From an uncultured Anaerofilum sp. (GTDB lineage: Bacteria; Bacillota; Clostridia; Oscillospirales; Ruminococcaceae), in the NCBI GenBank assembly GCA_944385935.1, contig CALWZC010000001.1, positions 62,001 to 126,000 on the forward strand: DNA of 64,000 bases, read 5' to 3'. Shown here piece after piece: positions 26,495 through 36,017 of this stretch (its first letter is position 1; each line of letters opens with the position of its first letter). Under the pieces are notes generated by a model that was not told where the DNA came from, made no database searches, and saw only the letters and a program-made list of their open reading frames with translations. The translations under genes were made by a program, and so were the position numbers.

Positions 26495-26647
26495 ATGGAC
26501 GGCGACCCTAGTAGAACCAAAGAAAAACTCCAAAGCACCACCGCCCACGTACAGGCTCTTTCTTTTTGCTGCCTGACAGTGGGTTCCTGTGGTTTGCCTA
26601 TTTTCAGGAAAGCAGGTGTAAAATATGATTTCTATTTATCAATCTGA
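26495..26647 (+). CDS. Candidate leader ORF of corA, starting MDGDPS
   Basis: A 50-codon ORF with an AAGGAGA site at 26478-26484 (about 11 nt before the ATG) sits in the corA leader. It begins M-D-G-D-P-S-R-T-K-E-K, contains four cysteines in the middle, and stops 23 nt inside corA in another frame. Its 3' two-thirds run through a long hairpin, so translation would melt that structure. An Asp/Pro-rich N-terminus resembles the ribosome-destabilising motif of enterobacterial Mg2+ leader peptides such as MgtL. That this ORF is expressed and senses Mg2+ is inference. Confidence 0.4.
   Translation: MDGDPSRTKEKLQSTTAHVQALSFCCLTVGSCGLPIFRKAGVKYDFYLSI
26531..26596 (+). promoter_or_regulatory. Long interrupted hairpin in the corA leader
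   Basis: Pairing segments are CAAA/TTTG, CCAC (26538-26541)/GTGG (26589-26592), CCCAC (26544-26548)/GTGGG (26579-26583) and CAGGC (26552-26556)/GCCTG (26571-26575). No T-tract follows, so control at the level of translation or Rho is more likely than intrinsic termination. Confidence 0.55.
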
Positions 26648-27557
26648 GGACGGAAAAGTAACCGAAAAAAATGAGATGTTGCCAGGCACATGGATTCATC
26701 TGTGTGAACCCGAAGAAGATGAAATTCAGCAGGTATGCGACCAACTTCATCTAGACCCGGATTTTGTGCGGGCAGCATTGGACGAAGAAGAACGAAGCCG
26801 TATTGAAGTAGAAGATGGTGTCACTTTGATTTTGGTGGATACTCCCACTGTAGAAGCAGAAGGGCGTAGTTTTGTATATTCTACCATTCCTTTTGGAATT
26901 ATTTTGGCACCAGAAAATATTGTTACTGTTTGCCTAAAGGAAACTTCTTTGCCACGAGCCTTTTCCGAAGGTTTGGTGAAGGGGATTTCCACCAAAAAGC
27001 GCAATCGAATGACTTTGCAAATGCTCTACCGCAATGCCACTCTGTTCCTGTTTTATCTGCGCCAAGTGGATAAAGCAAGTAGCCGAGTGGAAAATGAGTT
27101 GCATATTTCTATGAAAAATAAAGAGTTGATTCAGATGCTGGGCCTTGAAAAAAGTCTAGTGTATTTTTCCACCAGCTTAAAGGGCAATGAACTTGTGCTG
27201 GAGAAATTGTTGCGGATGGATTTTGTAAAGAATTATCCCGATGATACTGAGCTGTTGGAAGATGTTATTGTAGAAAATAAGCAGGCTATTGAAATGAGCA
27301 ACATTTACCGTGATATTCTTAGCGGTACAATGGATGCTTTTGCTTCGGTTATTTCCAACAACCTCAATATTGTTATGAAATTGTTGGCGGCACTGACCAT
27401 TATTTTAACAGTGCCTACCATTGTCTTTGGACTTTGGGGAACAAATGTGCCTGTTCCCTTTGAAAATACCCCCTATGGTTTTTGGCTGGTATTGTTGATT
27501 GCAGTTGTGCTCACTGGTGTTTCGGTGTGGTTTATGCAGCGCAAAAAATGGCTTTAA
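26625..27557 (+). CDS. corA: CorA family divalent-cation (Mg2+) transporter
   Basis: A 310-residue CorA-like protein with a large soluble N-terminal domain and two C-terminal membrane helices (about 250-270 and 284-303). The signature loop between them reads GTN where canonical CorA has GMN, followed by VPVPFENTPYGF. This occurs in the broader CorA family, which includes Mg2+, Co2+ and Zn2+ transporters. The family forms pentameric channels gated by cytoplasmic Mg2+. The ribosome-binding site before the ATG is weak (AGGAAAGCAGGTG) and overlaps the upstream leader ORF, suggesting translational control. Confidence 0.85.
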   Translation: MISIYQSEDGKVTEKNEMLPGTWIHLCEPEEDEIQQVCDQLHLDPDFVRAALDEEERSRIEVEDGVTLILVDTPTVEAEGRSFVYSTIPFGIILAPENIVTVCLKETSLPRAFSEGLVKGISTKKRNRMTLQMLYRNATLFLFYLRQVDKASSRVENELHISMKNKELIQMLGLEKSLVYFSTSLKGNELVLEKLLRMDFVKNYPDDTELLEDVIVENKQAIEMSNIYRDILSGTMDAFASVISNNLNIVMKLLAALTIILTVPTIVFGLWGTNVPVPFENTPYGFWLVLLIAVVLTGVSVWFMQRKKWL

Positions 27558-27561
27558 TAGA

Positions 27562-27610
27562 ATATCCCCCTTTGCGAAAAATATTTTTCGCAAAGGGGGA
27601 TATTTACTTT
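27562..27610 (+). terminator. Very strong terminator after corA
   Basis: A perfect 20-bp stem (27562-27581 with 27584-27603) with a 2-nt loop begins and ends in ATATCCCCC/GGGGGATAT and is followed by T-rich sequence. Confidence 0.85.
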
Positions 27611-27740
27611 TTTCTTTTTGAAAGGCAAAAAACTACACTAAATTGATGAAAAATGGCCGATACCCTTGAATGTTGGTGAAAACTTGCTAAATAGATTAAA
27701 AAAATAAAAACTTTTTTAGTATAAAATAACAGAAAAAGGG

Positions 27741-27768
27741 TTGAAAAAATATCAAAAAATGATAGTAT
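27741..27768 (+). promoter_or_regulatory. Candidate promoter of the glycogen synthesis operon
   Basis: TTGAAA (27741-27746) with TAGTAT (27763-27768) at 16 nt, or with TATATA (27766-27771) at 19 nt, in a very AT-rich stretch before glgB. Confidence 0.4.
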
Positions 27769-27809
27769 ATATATATGAATAGTTCAGCGGGATAAAGGAG
27801 GAGTTATAC

Positions 27810-29894
27810 GTGGCAAAGAAAAAGAATGTTGAAACGGATTTGCCCATATACTTGTTTAAGCAAGGGACAAACTTTGAAGCATACCGCTTCTTTGGTGCAC
27901 ACTTCGCACAAGAAAACGGAGAAAGCGGCGTAAAGTTTCGTGTGTGGGCACCCAATGCCAAAGAAATGTCGGTAGTGGGTGAGTTTAATAGTTGGGTGCC
28001 GGGAGATGCTCCCATGAAAAAAATTTCCGAAAGTGGCATTTGGGAGTGCTTTATTCCGGGACTAAATGAATATGATATTTATAAATATTGTGTTACCACT
28101 CCTTCGGATGAGCTGATTTTTAAAACAGACCCCTACGCATTTCATACAGAAACCCGCCCCTCAAATTGCTCTAAAATTTATTCCTTAGAGGGCTATGAGT
28201 GGAAGGATGGGGAATGGTATCAAAACCAACAGAATACCGATACCATCAATAGCCCCATGAATATTTACGAAATGCATGCAGGTAGTTGGCGCACATATCC
28301 CGATGGCAATCCATTTAGCTATAGCCAATTAGCAGATGAATTGATTCCTTACATAAAGGATATGGGCTACACTCATATTGAATTGATGCCGCTGACAGAG
28401 TATCCCTATGATGGAAGCTGGGGATATCAGGTAACAGGATATTATGCCCCCACTAGCCGGTATGGGACACCAAAGGACTTTATGTACTTTGTGGATAGAT
28501 GCCATCAGGCAGGCATTGGTGTAATTATGGACTGGGTGCCTGCTCATTTCCCCAAAGACCAACATGGCCTGTATAAATTTGATGGCACCAACTGTTATGA
28601 GGACCAGAATCCCTTGCGTGCAGAGCACCGGGAATGGGGCACTATGGTGTTTGATTTTGGTCGCCCAGAGGTGCAAAGTTTCTTAATTTCCTCCGCCTTG
28701 TTCTGGTTAGAGCAATACCACATTGATGGTTTGCGGGTAGATGCAGTGGCAAGTATGCTCTATCTAGACTATAACCGCAGAGATGGCGAGTGGCAGCCAA
28801 ACATTCATGGCAAGAACGAAAACTTGGAAGCAGTGGACTTTTTGCAAAAACTGAATACTGCTGTATTCCAACGACATCCCCATGCCCTGATGATTGCCGA
28901 AGAGTCCACAGCTTGGCCATTGGTAACAAAGCCTGTATCCGATGGAGGGCTAGGGTTTAACTTCAAGTGGAATATGGGATGGATGAATGACATGCTCAGT
29001 TATATGAGCACCGACCCCCTGTTCCGTTCGGGTAATCACAACAAAGTCACATTTAGCTTTTTCTATGCTTTCAGCGAGAACTTTGTTCTTCCTATCAGCC
29101 ATGATGAAGTTGTCCATGGAAAGTGTAGTCTTATCAATAAAATGCCCGGGGAGTATGATGACAAATTCAACAGTTTGCGTACATTCTATGGCTATATGAT
29201 GGCACATCCCGGTAAAAAGCTGCTGTTTATGGGACAAGAGTTTGCACAGTTTAGCGAGTGGACAGAAGAACACCAACTGGATTGGATGTTGCTGGGCTAT
29301 GACAAACATGCACAAATGCAAAGCTATGTAAGAGATTTGAACCATTTTTATCGGAGCAATCCGGCATTTTGGCAGATAGATTACAGTTGGGAGGGATTCC
29401 AATGGATTGTGCCAGATGACAACCAGCAAAGCGTGATAGTATTTCTGCGCAAAGATGGCAAAGGTGGTCAAATTCTGGTGGTTTGCAACTTTAATCCAGT
29501 ATTGCGAGAGGGATATCAAATTGGTGTACCCTATGCAGGATGGTACAAGGAAGTATTTTCTAGTGATGATGTAAAATATGGAGGAAAGGGAATTCATAAT
29601 AAGACCCTACGCAGTAAAAAGGGTCATATGCATGGATTTGATAATACCATAAGCCTGACAATCCCCCCTATGAGCACCCTCTACTTTCAGGTACCACAGC
29701 CAAAACCCGTGAAGGAAACAAAGCCAAAATCTGTGAAAGAACCAAAGCAACCCACCAAAGACAAAGAAGAAAAACCAAAAGAACCAAAGGCAAAGAAAAC
29801 AACTGCTGCTAAGCCCAAAAAAGAACCAGAGAAAAAGGCAGCAGATACAACCACAACAAAAAAGACAACCAGAAAACGGTCAAAAGCAGAGTAA
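27810..29894 (+). CDS. glgB: 1,4-alpha-glucan branching enzyme with a lysine-rich C-terminal tail
   Basis: The 694-residue GH13 enzyme makes alpha-1,6 branches in glycogen. An N-terminal CBM48-like region ([20 protein letters not shown]) precedes the catalytic barrel, with [12 protein letters not shown] (Asp nucleophile), [10 protein letters not shown] (acid/base Glu) and [10 protein letters not shown]. Start is GTG at 27810 after AAAGGAGG. Unusually, the last roughly 65 residues are a low-complexity tail of Lys, Pro, Glu, Thr and Ala with about 22 lysines, resembling histone-H1-like tails. It begins right after the final strand (TLYFQVPQP). glgC follows. Confidence 0.93.
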   Translation: MAKKKNVETDLPIYLFKQGTNFEAYRFFGAHFAQENGESGVKFRVWAPNAKEMSVVGEFNSWVPGDAPMKKISESGIWECFIPGLNEYDIYKYCVTTPSDELIFKTDPYAFHTETRPSNCSKIYSLEGYEWKDGEWYQNQQNTDTINSPMNIYEMHAGSWRTYPDGNPFSYSQLADELIPYIKDMGYTHIELMPLTEYPYDGSWGYQVTGYYAPTSRYGTPKDFMYFVDRCHQAGIGVIMDWVPAHFPKDQHGLYKFDGTNCYEDQNPLRAEHREWGTMVFDFGRPEVQSFLISSALFWLEQYHIDGLRVDAVASMLYLDYNRRDGEWQPNIHGKNENLEAVDFLQKLNTAVFQRHPHALMIAEESTAWPLVTKPVSDGGLGFNFKWNMGWMNDMLSYMSTDPLFRSGNHNKVTFSFFYAFSENFVLPISHDEVVHGKCSLINKMPGEYDDKFNSLRTFYGYMMAHPGKKLLFMGQEFAQFSEWTEEHQLDWMLLGYDKHAQMQSYVRDLNHFYRSNPAFWQIDYSWEGFQWIVPDDNQQSVIVFLRKDGKGGQILVVCNFNPVLREGYQIGVPYAGWYKEVFSSDDVKYGGKGIHNKTLRSKKGHMHGFDNTISLTIPPMSTLYFQVPQPKPVKETKPKSVKEPKQPTKDKEEKPKEPKAKKTTAAKPKKEPEKKAADTTTTKKTTRKRSKAE

Positions 29895-29921
29895 AAAGTC
29901 TCTGTTTTTAGATAGATAAAG

Positions 29922-29941
29922 TGCATTGGATGTCCAATGCA
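29922..29941 (+). other. Hairpin between glgB and glgC
   Basis: TGCATTGG-ATGT-CCAATGCA is a perfect palindrome just before the glgC ribosome-binding site; it may set relative expression in the operon. Confidence 0.4.
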
Positions 29942-29958
29942 AACAAGGGGAGAAAATT

Positions 29959-31173
29959 ATGAAAGAATGTATTGCTATGTTGCTGGCTGGTGGACAGGGC
30001 TCTCGTTTGTATGCTCTGACCCAACGGTTGGCAAAGCCCGCAGTTCCGTTTGGAGGAAAGTATCGAATCATTGATTTTCCTCTCTCCAACTGCGTCAACT
30101 CTGGAATTGATACCGTAGGTATTTTGACACAATATCAGCCCTTGGTGCTGAATGATTACATAGGAAATGGTCAGCCTTGGGACTTGGATAGATTGTATGG
30201 TGGTGTTCATGTATTACCTCCTTACCAGACCGCTACTGGTTCCGACTGGTACAAGGGAACCGCCAATGCCATCTATCAAAATATCAACTTTATTCAACGG
30301 TATAGTCCAGAATATGTGGTAATTCTTTCTGGTGACCACATCTACAAGATGGATTACAGCAAAATGCTGGAATTCCATAAGCAACACAACGCCGATTGTA
30401 CCATCGCTGTTATGGAAGTGCCATGGGAAGAGGCCAGCCGTTTTGGTATCATGACTGCTGAAGAGGATGGAACTATCACCCGTTTTGCAGAGAAGCCCAA
30501 AAATCCAGAGTCTAACCTAGCTTCTATGGGAATTTATATCTTCACATGGAGTAAGCTGAAAAAGTATCTGGAAGAAGATGAGGCAGATGCAACTTCTGAC
30601 AACGATTTTGGTAAAAACATCATTCCCAATATGTTGGCTGCAAAGGAGCACATGGTAGCATATCCCTTTGAGGGCTACTGGAAAGATGTGGGTACCATTG
30701 ATAGTTTGTGGGAAGCAAATATGGACTTGCTAGACCCCGCTGTTCCTCTGGATGTACGGGATGACGATTGGCGCATCTATAGCCGAAATTCTGGTAGAGC
30801 TGGTCACTATTTAGGTAGCAATGCTTCTGTAAGCAACAGCATGATTACAGAAGGTTGTTATGTAGATGGCGAAGTAACAAAGAGTGTGCTGTTTGCTGGT
30901 GTAAAAGTTGGAAAAGGTGCAGTGGTAGAAGACTCTATCATTATGCCCGGTGCTGTTATTGAGGAGGGAGCCAAGGTTTCCTATTCCATAGTGGCAGAAA
31001 ATGTAGTTATTAAGAAAAATGCAAAAGTAGGTTGCGCCAAAGAGCAAGCAGAGGATGCCGCAAAATGGGGCATTACTGTAATTGGTGAGGGAATCACTGT
31101 GGGCGAAAATGCAACCGTAGCACCCAAAGCAATGGTGGTAAAAAATGTTGAGGATGGTGGTAACCAATGGTAA
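29959..31173 (+). CDS. glgC: Glucose-1-phosphate adenylyltransferase, catalytic subunit
   Basis: The 404-residue enzyme makes ADP-glucose from ATP and glucose-1-phosphate, the committed step of glycogen synthesis. [14 protein letters not shown] at the N-terminus is the nucleotide-binding motif and FAEKPKNP the sugar-phosphate site. The C-terminal third is a left-handed beta helix of hexapeptide-like repeats. The ATG at 29959 follows AAGGGGAG; the upstream in-frame ATG at 29926 lies in the spacer. It overlaps glgD by 7 nt. Confidence 0.95.
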   Translation: MKECIAMLLAGGQGSRLYALTQRLAKPAVPFGGKYRIIDFPLSNCVNSGIDTVGILTQYQPLVLNDYIGNGQPWDLDRLYGGVHVLPPYQTATGSDWYKGTANAIYQNINFIQRYSPEYVVILSGDHIYKMDYSKMLEFHKQHNADCTIAVMEVPWEEASRFGIMTAEEDGTITRFAEKPKNPESNLASMGIYIFTWSKLKKYLEEDEADATSDNDFGKNIIPNMLAAKEHMVAYPFEGYWKDVGTIDSLWEANMDLLDPAVPLDVRDDDWRIYSRNSGRAGHYLGSNASVSNSMITEGCYVDGEVTKSVLFAGVKVGKGAVVEDSIIMPGAVIEEGAKVSYSIVAENVVIKKNAKVGCAKEQAEDAAKWGITVIGEGITVGENATVAPKAMVVKNVEDGGNQW

Positions 31174-32291
31174 ATGTAAATGCAAATGCACTGGGAATCA
31201 TTTTCCCCAATTCGTATGATAATTTGATACCTGAAATGGTACAAAAACGCACCATGGCAAGTGTTCCTTTTGCAAGTCGATACCGCTTGATTGACTTTAC
31301 CCTTTCTGGAATGGTGAATGCTGGTGTGGATAATGTAACCATTATGACTCGCCAGAACTATTACTCCTTGATGGACCATCTGGGAAGTGGTAGAGAGTGG
31401 GATTTAGCTCGAAAATTGGGCGGATTGCAGATTATTCCTCCCTATGCACGTGCAGGCAGTAAGCAGTATCATGGCCGCGTAGAAGCACTGCATAGCATTG
31501 TAGGAATGCTAGAACGGCAAAGAGAAAAATATGTTATCATCAGCGACTGCAACACTGCCAATAATTTTGACTACGCTGCTTTTATTGAAGCACATATGCA
31601 GTCTGGTGCAGATGTTACTGTTGTTTATCAAAAATCTATCATTCCCGAAAGTGCCAAAGAGGATAACTATACCTTCACTTTGGACAGCAATGGCCGTGTA
31701 ACCGAGATTTTAACCAATGATTACCGCAATGGTGTACAAAACCTGTCCATGAACATCTATATTATGGAACGGGAATCCTTGGTTACTATGGTAAAGGATG
31801 CTATGGTACGAAACCTGATGCTGTTTGAACGGGATATCCTTGGCCGGAATTTGCAACTGCTCCACGTACAAAGTTATGAGTATACCGGATATTGTGCTCG
31901 TATCAGTGATATCACCAGCTATTTTGAGGAAAATATGCGGTTGTTAAATCCTGATAATCTCAAGCAGTTGATTGATGAAAAACGCCCTGTTTACACCAAA
32001 ATTCGTGATGATGCACCTACTTGCTATGTGGCAGGCAGCAGCGTAAAAAATACCATGGCAGCAGATGGATGTATCATTGAAGGCGAAGTTGAGAACTGTG
32101 TTTTGTTCCGTGGTGTAAAGATTGCCGCTGGCGCAAAAGTAAAGAATTGTGTTTTGATGCAAGATACTATTGTGGAAAGCGGAGCAGAGCTAGACCATGT
32201 AATTACGGATAAAAACGTAACCATTACTGCTGGCAAAAATCTTACCAGTGACAGCTTCCCTGTTTATGTGGGAAAAGGACACACTGTATAA
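31167..32291 (+). CDS. glgD: GlgD, non-catalytic partner of glucose-1-phosphate adenylyltransferase
   Basis: A 374-residue paralogue of GlgC with the same two-domain layout. The N-terminal GGxGxRL motif is lost (it reads [13 protein letters not shown]), so it should not bind ATP productively. In Firmicutes GlgC/GlgD form a heteromer in which GlgD raises activity. The 7-nt overlap with glgC implies translational coupling and matched subunit amounts. [13 protein letters not shown] and the beta-helix end are conserved. Confidence 0.93.
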   Translation: MVNVNANALGIIFPNSYDNLIPEMVQKRTMASVPFASRYRLIDFTLSGMVNAGVDNVTIMTRQNYYSLMDHLGSGREWDLARKLGGLQIIPPYARAGSKQYHGRVEALHSIVGMLERQREKYVIISDCNTANNFDYAAFIEAHMQSGADVTVVYQKSIIPESAKEDNYTFTLDSNGRVTEILTNDYRNGVQNLSMNIYIMERESLVTMVKDAMVRNLMLFERDILGRNLQLLHVQSYEYTGYCARISDITSYFEENMRLLNPDNLKQLIDEKRPVYTKIRDDAPTCYVAGSSVKNTMAADGCIIEGEVENCVLFRGVKIAAGAKVKNCVLMQDTIVESGAELDHVITDKNVTITAGKNLTSDSFPVYVGKGHTV

Positions 32292-32324
32292 AGATTCCAA
32301 AAGCAAGTGGACAGTATAAATTTT

Positions 32325-32362
32325 ACAGGCAGAGCAAAACCTGCTTTGCCTGTAAGGTTTTT
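32325..32362 (+). promoter_or_regulatory. Hairpin with short T-run between glgD and glgA
   Basis: ACAGGC-AGAGCA pairs imperfectly with TGCTTT-GCCTGT (32325-32353), followed shortly by GGTTTTT. It may be a partial terminator or processing site that lowers glgA relative to glgCD. Confidence 0.45.
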
Positions 32363-32376
32363 GAGGAGAAAAGAAT

Positions 32377-33801
32377 ATGAAAATTTTATATTGTGCAAGT
32401 GAAGTAAAACCTTTTGCTGCTTCTGGCGGATTGGGAGATGTTGCAGGCAGTTTGCCCATTGATTTGGTGCGCTCTGGTGCCGATTGCCGTGTGGTAATGC
32501 CTTTGTATGGTGACATTAAAGAGGAACTGCGCAGTCAGTTTACTTATTTAACCAATTTTACAGTGCCAGTGGGCTGGCGCAATCAGTATTGTGGATTATT
32601 TGAGTATGAGCATAAGGGTGTAAAATTTTACTTCTTGGATAATGAGTATTATTTTAAACGCAGCGGATTGTATGGCTTCTATGATGATGGTGAACGGTTC
32701 TCCTTCTTTAGCCGTGCTATTTTGGAAATGCTGTTTTACACCGAGTTTACCCCCGATGTAATCCATGCCAACGATTGGCAAACAGCACTAGTGCCCGTAT
32801 ATCTCAACTTGTATTACAGGCACTTAGAAAAGTTTTCTGCCATCAAAACTGTGTTTACTATCCACAACATTCAATACCAAGGTAAATATGGCTTGGAGAT
32901 GTTGGAAGATACTTGTGGAATTGGTGTGAGAGATGCTCACATTGTGGAGTATGATGGCTGCACTAACTTTATGAAGGGTGCCATTGAAATGGCAGACCGT
33001 GTTTCCACAGTAAGCCCCAGCTATGCAGGAGAGATTTTAGACCCATGGTTTAGCCATGGATTGGATGACCTCTTGCGCCAAAAGCAATATAAACTTTGTG
33101 GTATTCTCAATGGTATTGATGTAGAAAGCTACAATCCCGAGACTGATAAAAATATTGCAAAGAATTTTAATGCAAAAACTTTGCAAAAAGGAAAACCTGA
33201 GTGTAAAAAGGAACTGCGGGAAATTTTTGGACTGGAGCAGGACGAAAGCCCCGTTATGGCAATGGTAACCCGTTTGGTAGCCCATAAGGGTTTGGATTTG
33301 GTTCGTGCTGTGGCAGAAAATATTATTTCTGAGGGTATCCAGTTGGTTATTCTGGGCACTGGAGAATATGCCTATGAAAGTTTCTTTAGTGAGTTGGCTG
33401 CTCGTCATCCCGGCAGATGTGGCGTGAAAATTGCCTTTATTCCTTCCTTGGCAAGCAAAATCTATGCAGGTGCAGACATGTTCCTGATGCCTTCTAAGTC
33501 GGAGCCCTGTGGCCTTGCACAGATGATTTCTCTCCGCTATGGTACCATTCCTATTGTTCGTGAAACCGGTGGCCTGCGTGATTCTATCACCGATTCTGGC
33601 GACGGACAGGGTAATGGATTTACCTTCAAGAGTTACAATGCACATGATATGATGCATGCTTGCTGGAGAGCAAAAGAGGGCTATTATAACCATGATGGAT
33701 GGTTGCAGTTGGTGCGTCGTGCTATGGCTTGTGACTTTAGCTGGAAGGCAAGTGCTGCAAAGCATATGGAGATGTATGAGCAGGTTTGCCATCTGTGGTA
33801 A
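32377..33801 (+). CDS. glgA: Glycogen synthase (ADP-glucose, GT5)
   Basis: The 474-residue GT-B enzyme extends glycogen from ADP-glucose. SEVKPFAASGGLGDVAGSLP is the N-terminal donor-site motif; the Lys of the classical KTGGL is replaced by Ala, as I recall for other clostridial GlgA proteins. IHANDWQTALVP, TIHNIQYQG and the C-terminal PSKSEPCGLAQM (catalytic Glu pair) are intact. It is last in glgBCDA and is followed by a strong terminator. Confidence 0.95.
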   Translation: MKILYCASEVKPFAASGGLGDVAGSLPIDLVRSGADCRVVMPLYGDIKEELRSQFTYLTNFTVPVGWRNQYCGLFEYEHKGVKFYFLDNEYYFKRSGLYGFYDDGERFSFFSRAILEMLFYTEFTPDVIHANDWQTALVPVYLNLYYRHLEKFSAIKTVFTIHNIQYQGKYGLEMLEDTCGIGVRDAHIVEYDGCTNFMKGAIEMADRVSTVSPSYAGEILDPWFSHGLDDLLRQKQYKLCGILNGIDVESYNPETDKNIAKNFNAKTLQKGKPECKKELREIFGLEQDESPVMAMVTRLVAHKGLDLVRAVAENIISEGIQLVILGTGEYAYESFFSELAARHPGRCGVKIAFIPSLASKIYAGADMFLMPSKSEPCGLAQMISLRYGTIPIVRETGGLRDSITDSGDGQGNGFTFKSYNAHDMMHACWRAKEGYYNHDGWLQLVRRAMACDFSWKASAAKHMEMYEQVCHLW

Positions 33802-33852
33802 TACATAAGTATGGAAAAATGATTTGTTTTTGAAAAACAAAATGTCTCCCCT

Positions 33853-33892
33853 TTGGCGGTTGGTCGATTTTTTCGACTGACTGCCAATTTTT
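33853..33892 (+). terminator. Terminator of the glgBCDA operon
   Basis: TTGGCGGTTGGTCGA pairs throughout (three wobbles) with TCGACTGACTGCCAA around a T-loop, followed by T residues. Confidence 0.85.
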
Positions 33893-33910
33893 ATGTTTAA
33901 AAATCCAACC

Positions 33911-33939
33911 TTGACCACATAAGGGACAGGGGGTATAAT
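33911..33939 (+). promoter_or_regulatory. Promoter of ilvD
   Basis: TTGACC (33911-33916), 17-nt spacer, TATAAT (33934-33939). The 95-nt leader holds a small ACAAAAC/GTTTTGT hairpin but no recognised T-box or leader peptide. Confidence 0.75.
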
Positions 33940-34040
33940 GAGAAAAATACATTTATGGCTACAAAACAATCAGTAGTTTTGTGCAAGGGAAAGGCATAAA
34001 AATATCCATTTGTAGTTATGAAAATTAGGAGGGGTTTTTT

Positions 34041-35708
34041 GTGAATTTAAAAAGTGATAACGTGAAAAAAGGGCCAGAACGTGCCCCCAATCGCAGCCTG
34101 TTTTATGCTTTGGGCTATACCAAAGAAGAATTGGAGCGTCCATTGATTGGTGTAGTAAGTGCCTACAGTGAAATTGTACCTGGTCACCAACATCTAAAAC
34201 AACTTGCAGAAGCAGTGATGGCAGGGGTACGTATGGCAGGAGGAACCCCCATTTTGGTTCCATCCATTGGTGTATGTGATGGAATTGCTATGGGGCATAT
34301 TGGTATGAAATACTCTTTGCCCAGCCGTGAACTAATTTGTGACAGTGTGGAAACTATGGCCATTGCCCACGGATTTGATGGTTTGGTATTGGTTCCCAAC
34401 TGTGACAAAATTGTGCCTGGTATGGTTATGGCGGCCTTGCGTTTGAATATTCCTTCCATTGTTTGCTCTGGAGGCCCTATGTTGGCAGGAAAGGTACAAG
34501 GAGAAAGTGCAACCTTGTCCAAAATGTTCGAGGCAGTGGGAAGCTATAAAGCTGGACTAATTGACCAGAATCAACTGGAAGAATTTGAACAAAACACCTG
34601 CCCCGGCTGTGGAAGCTGTGCAGGAATGTACACTGCAAACAGCATGAACTGCCTATGTGAAGCTGTGGGAATTGCTTTGCCCGGAAATGGAACCATTCCA
34701 GCCGTATATTCTGCCCGTACACAGCTTGCCAAAAAGGCAGGTATGCAAATTATGCAGCTAGTAGAAAAGGATATCAAGCCCAGAGATATTCTGACAGCCG
34801 ATGCCTTTGGAAATGCTCTTGCCACTGATATGGCTTTAGGATGTAGTACAAATACAGTATTGCACTTGTTGGCACTGGCCAATGAAGCAGGAGTAGAAAT
34901 TGATTTAAACACCATCAATGAGGTAAGCAGTAAAGTACCGAATTTGTGTCATTTGGCTCCCGCTGGCCCCACACATATGCAGGACTTGTATGCAGCGGGA
35001 GGTGTGCAAGCAGTGATGGCAGAGCTTGCCAAAGGTGGACACTTGAACACCTCTTTGCCCACTGTTACAGGCAAGACAGTGGCAGAAAATCTACAGGGTG
35101 TTTGCAATAAAAATCATAATGCCATTCGTCCTTTGGAAAATCCTTATTCTGCTACTGGTGGATTGGCGGTATTATTTGGAAATATTGCAAAGAATGGCTG
35201 TGTAGTAAAGCGTAGTGCTGTGGCTGAGGAAATGTTGTGCCATACTGGGCCTGCTCGCTGTTTCGATAGTGAAGAAGAAGCCATTGAGGCAATTTATAAC
35301 GGAAAAATTCACCATGGAGATGTGGTTGTCATTCGCTATGAAGGGCCTAAGGGAGGGCCTGGTATGCGGGAAATGCTCAACCCTACCAGTGCTTTGGCAG
35401 GAATGAAACTGGATAAGACAGTAGCCTTGATTACAGACGGGCGTTTTTCTGGTGCATCCCGTGGTGCATCCATTGGCCATGTAAGCCCAGAGGCGGCAGC
35501 AGGGGGAGAGATTGCCCTCATTCAAGAAGGCGATTCTATTACCATCAATATTCCTGCCTATTCCATTCATTTGGAAGTATCCAATGAGGAATTGGAGGAG
35601 AGAAGGAAAAACTTTGTGGCTCCTGCTCCAAAGCCAGTGTCTGGATGGCTTGCACGCTATGCAAAACTTGTTACCAGTGCTAACACAGGGGCAGTGTTGG
35701 AAAAGTAA
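34041..35708 (+). CDS. ilvD: Dihydroxy-acid dehydratase
   Basis: The 555-residue Fe-S enzyme makes 2-keto acids for valine, isoleucine and CoA precursors. Cluster cysteines are in PNCDKIVPG (near 121) and [19 protein letters not shown] (near 192), and [20 protein letters not shown] (near 466) is the conserved substrate region. Start is GTG at 34041 after TAGGAGGGG. It stands alone, away from other ilv genes, with its own promoter. Confidence 0.96.
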   Translation: MNLKSDNVKKGPERAPNRSLFYALGYTKEELERPLIGVVSAYSEIVPGHQHLKQLAEAVMAGVRMAGGTPILVPSIGVCDGIAMGHIGMKYSLPSRELICDSVETMAIAHGFDGLVLVPNCDKIVPGMVMAALRLNIPSIVCSGGPMLAGKVQGESATLSKMFEAVGSYKAGLIDQNQLEEFEQNTCPGCGSCAGMYTANSMNCLCEAVGIALPGNGTIPAVYSARTQLAKKAGMQIMQLVEKDIKPRDILTADAFGNALATDMALGCSTNTVLHLLALANEAGVEIDLNTINEVSSKVPNLCHLAPAGPTHMQDLYAAGGVQAVMAELAKGGHLNTSLPTVTGKTVAENLQGVCNKNHNAIRPLENPYSATGGLAVLFGNIAKNGCVVKRSAVAEEMLCHTGPARCFDSEEEAIEAIYNGKIHHGDVVVIRYEGPKGGPGMREMLNPTSALAGMKLDKTVALITDGRFSGASRGASIGHVSPEAAAGGEIALIQEGDSITINIPAYSIHLEVSNEELEERRKNFVAPAPKPVSGWLARYAKLVTSANTGAVLEK

Positions 35709-35779
35709 ACTTTGTGTGAAAACTTTTTCTATTCTCTTGTAAAATGGCTTTACATTTGGTAGCATTGTGCCAGATACCA

Positions 35780-35808
35780 TTGTGAATATTTGGATAAAAT
35801 GGTAATTT
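35780..35808 (+). promoter_or_regulatory. Candidate promoter of the CNNM gene leader
   Basis: TTGTGA (35780-35785) and TAATTT (35803-35808) are 17 nt apart. The match is modest; TATAGT at 35809 is an alternative -10. Confidence 0.35.
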
Positions 35809-35822
35809 TATAGTAGAAAGGA

Positions 35823-35884
35823 AGAACGGGAACACACAGATGGATATGGATTCAGACGAAGAAACTGCGTGTGAAAGGCGTTCT
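35823..35884 (+). promoter_or_regulatory. Leader hairpin enclosing a small acidic ORF
   Basis: AGAACG (35823-35828) pairs with CGTTCT (35879-35884), and ACACACAG (35832-35839) with CTGCGTGT (35865-35872, one mismatch). The loop holds the start codons of the leader ORF at 35840. The same CTGCGTGT could instead pair, with a small bulge, to ACACAG (35912-35917) in the downstream terminator, the arrangement of an attenuator. Confidence 0.5.
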
Positions 35885-35902
35885 GTACAAAAGATAGAAT
35901 AG
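35840..35902 (+). CDS. Candidate leader peptide MDMDSDEET... upstream of the CNNM transporter
   Basis: A 20-codon ORF, acidic at the N-terminus (M-D-M-D-S-D-E-E-T) and basic toward the end (ERRSVQKIE), ends 6 nt before a terminator hairpin. AAAGGAAG (35817-35824) lies about 15 nt ahead of the ATG, rather far unless the hairpin brings it closer. Acidic N-termini destabilise translating ribosomes at low Mg2+, and the next gene is a putative Mg2+ transporter. Expression is not proven. Confidence 0.3.
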   Translation: MDMDSDEETACERRSVQKIE

Positions 35903-35908
35903 AAATTT

Positions 35909-35967
35909 AGGACACAGTCCGTTTTGGAAAATCCATACGGGCGGTGTCCTTTTGTGTTTTTTTCATC
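35909..35967 (+). terminator. Attenuator-like terminator before the CNNM gene
   Basis: AGGACACAGTCCGT pairs with ACGGGCGGTGTCCT (12 of 14) and is followed by TTTTGTGTTTTTTT. It lies about 200 nt after ilvD but within 110 nt of the next start codon, so it may regulate that gene rather than only end ilvD. Confidence 0.75.
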
Positions 35968-36017
35968 TATTTGTATCAGAATAAGAAAAAGGGGATTTTC
36001 CCCCGCAGGAGGAAATA

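Noticed and set aside
26433..26624. M-box Mg2+ riboswitch before corA
   Set aside because: The conserved M-box opening and core sequences are absent and there is no terminator; the structure is one interrupted hairpin.
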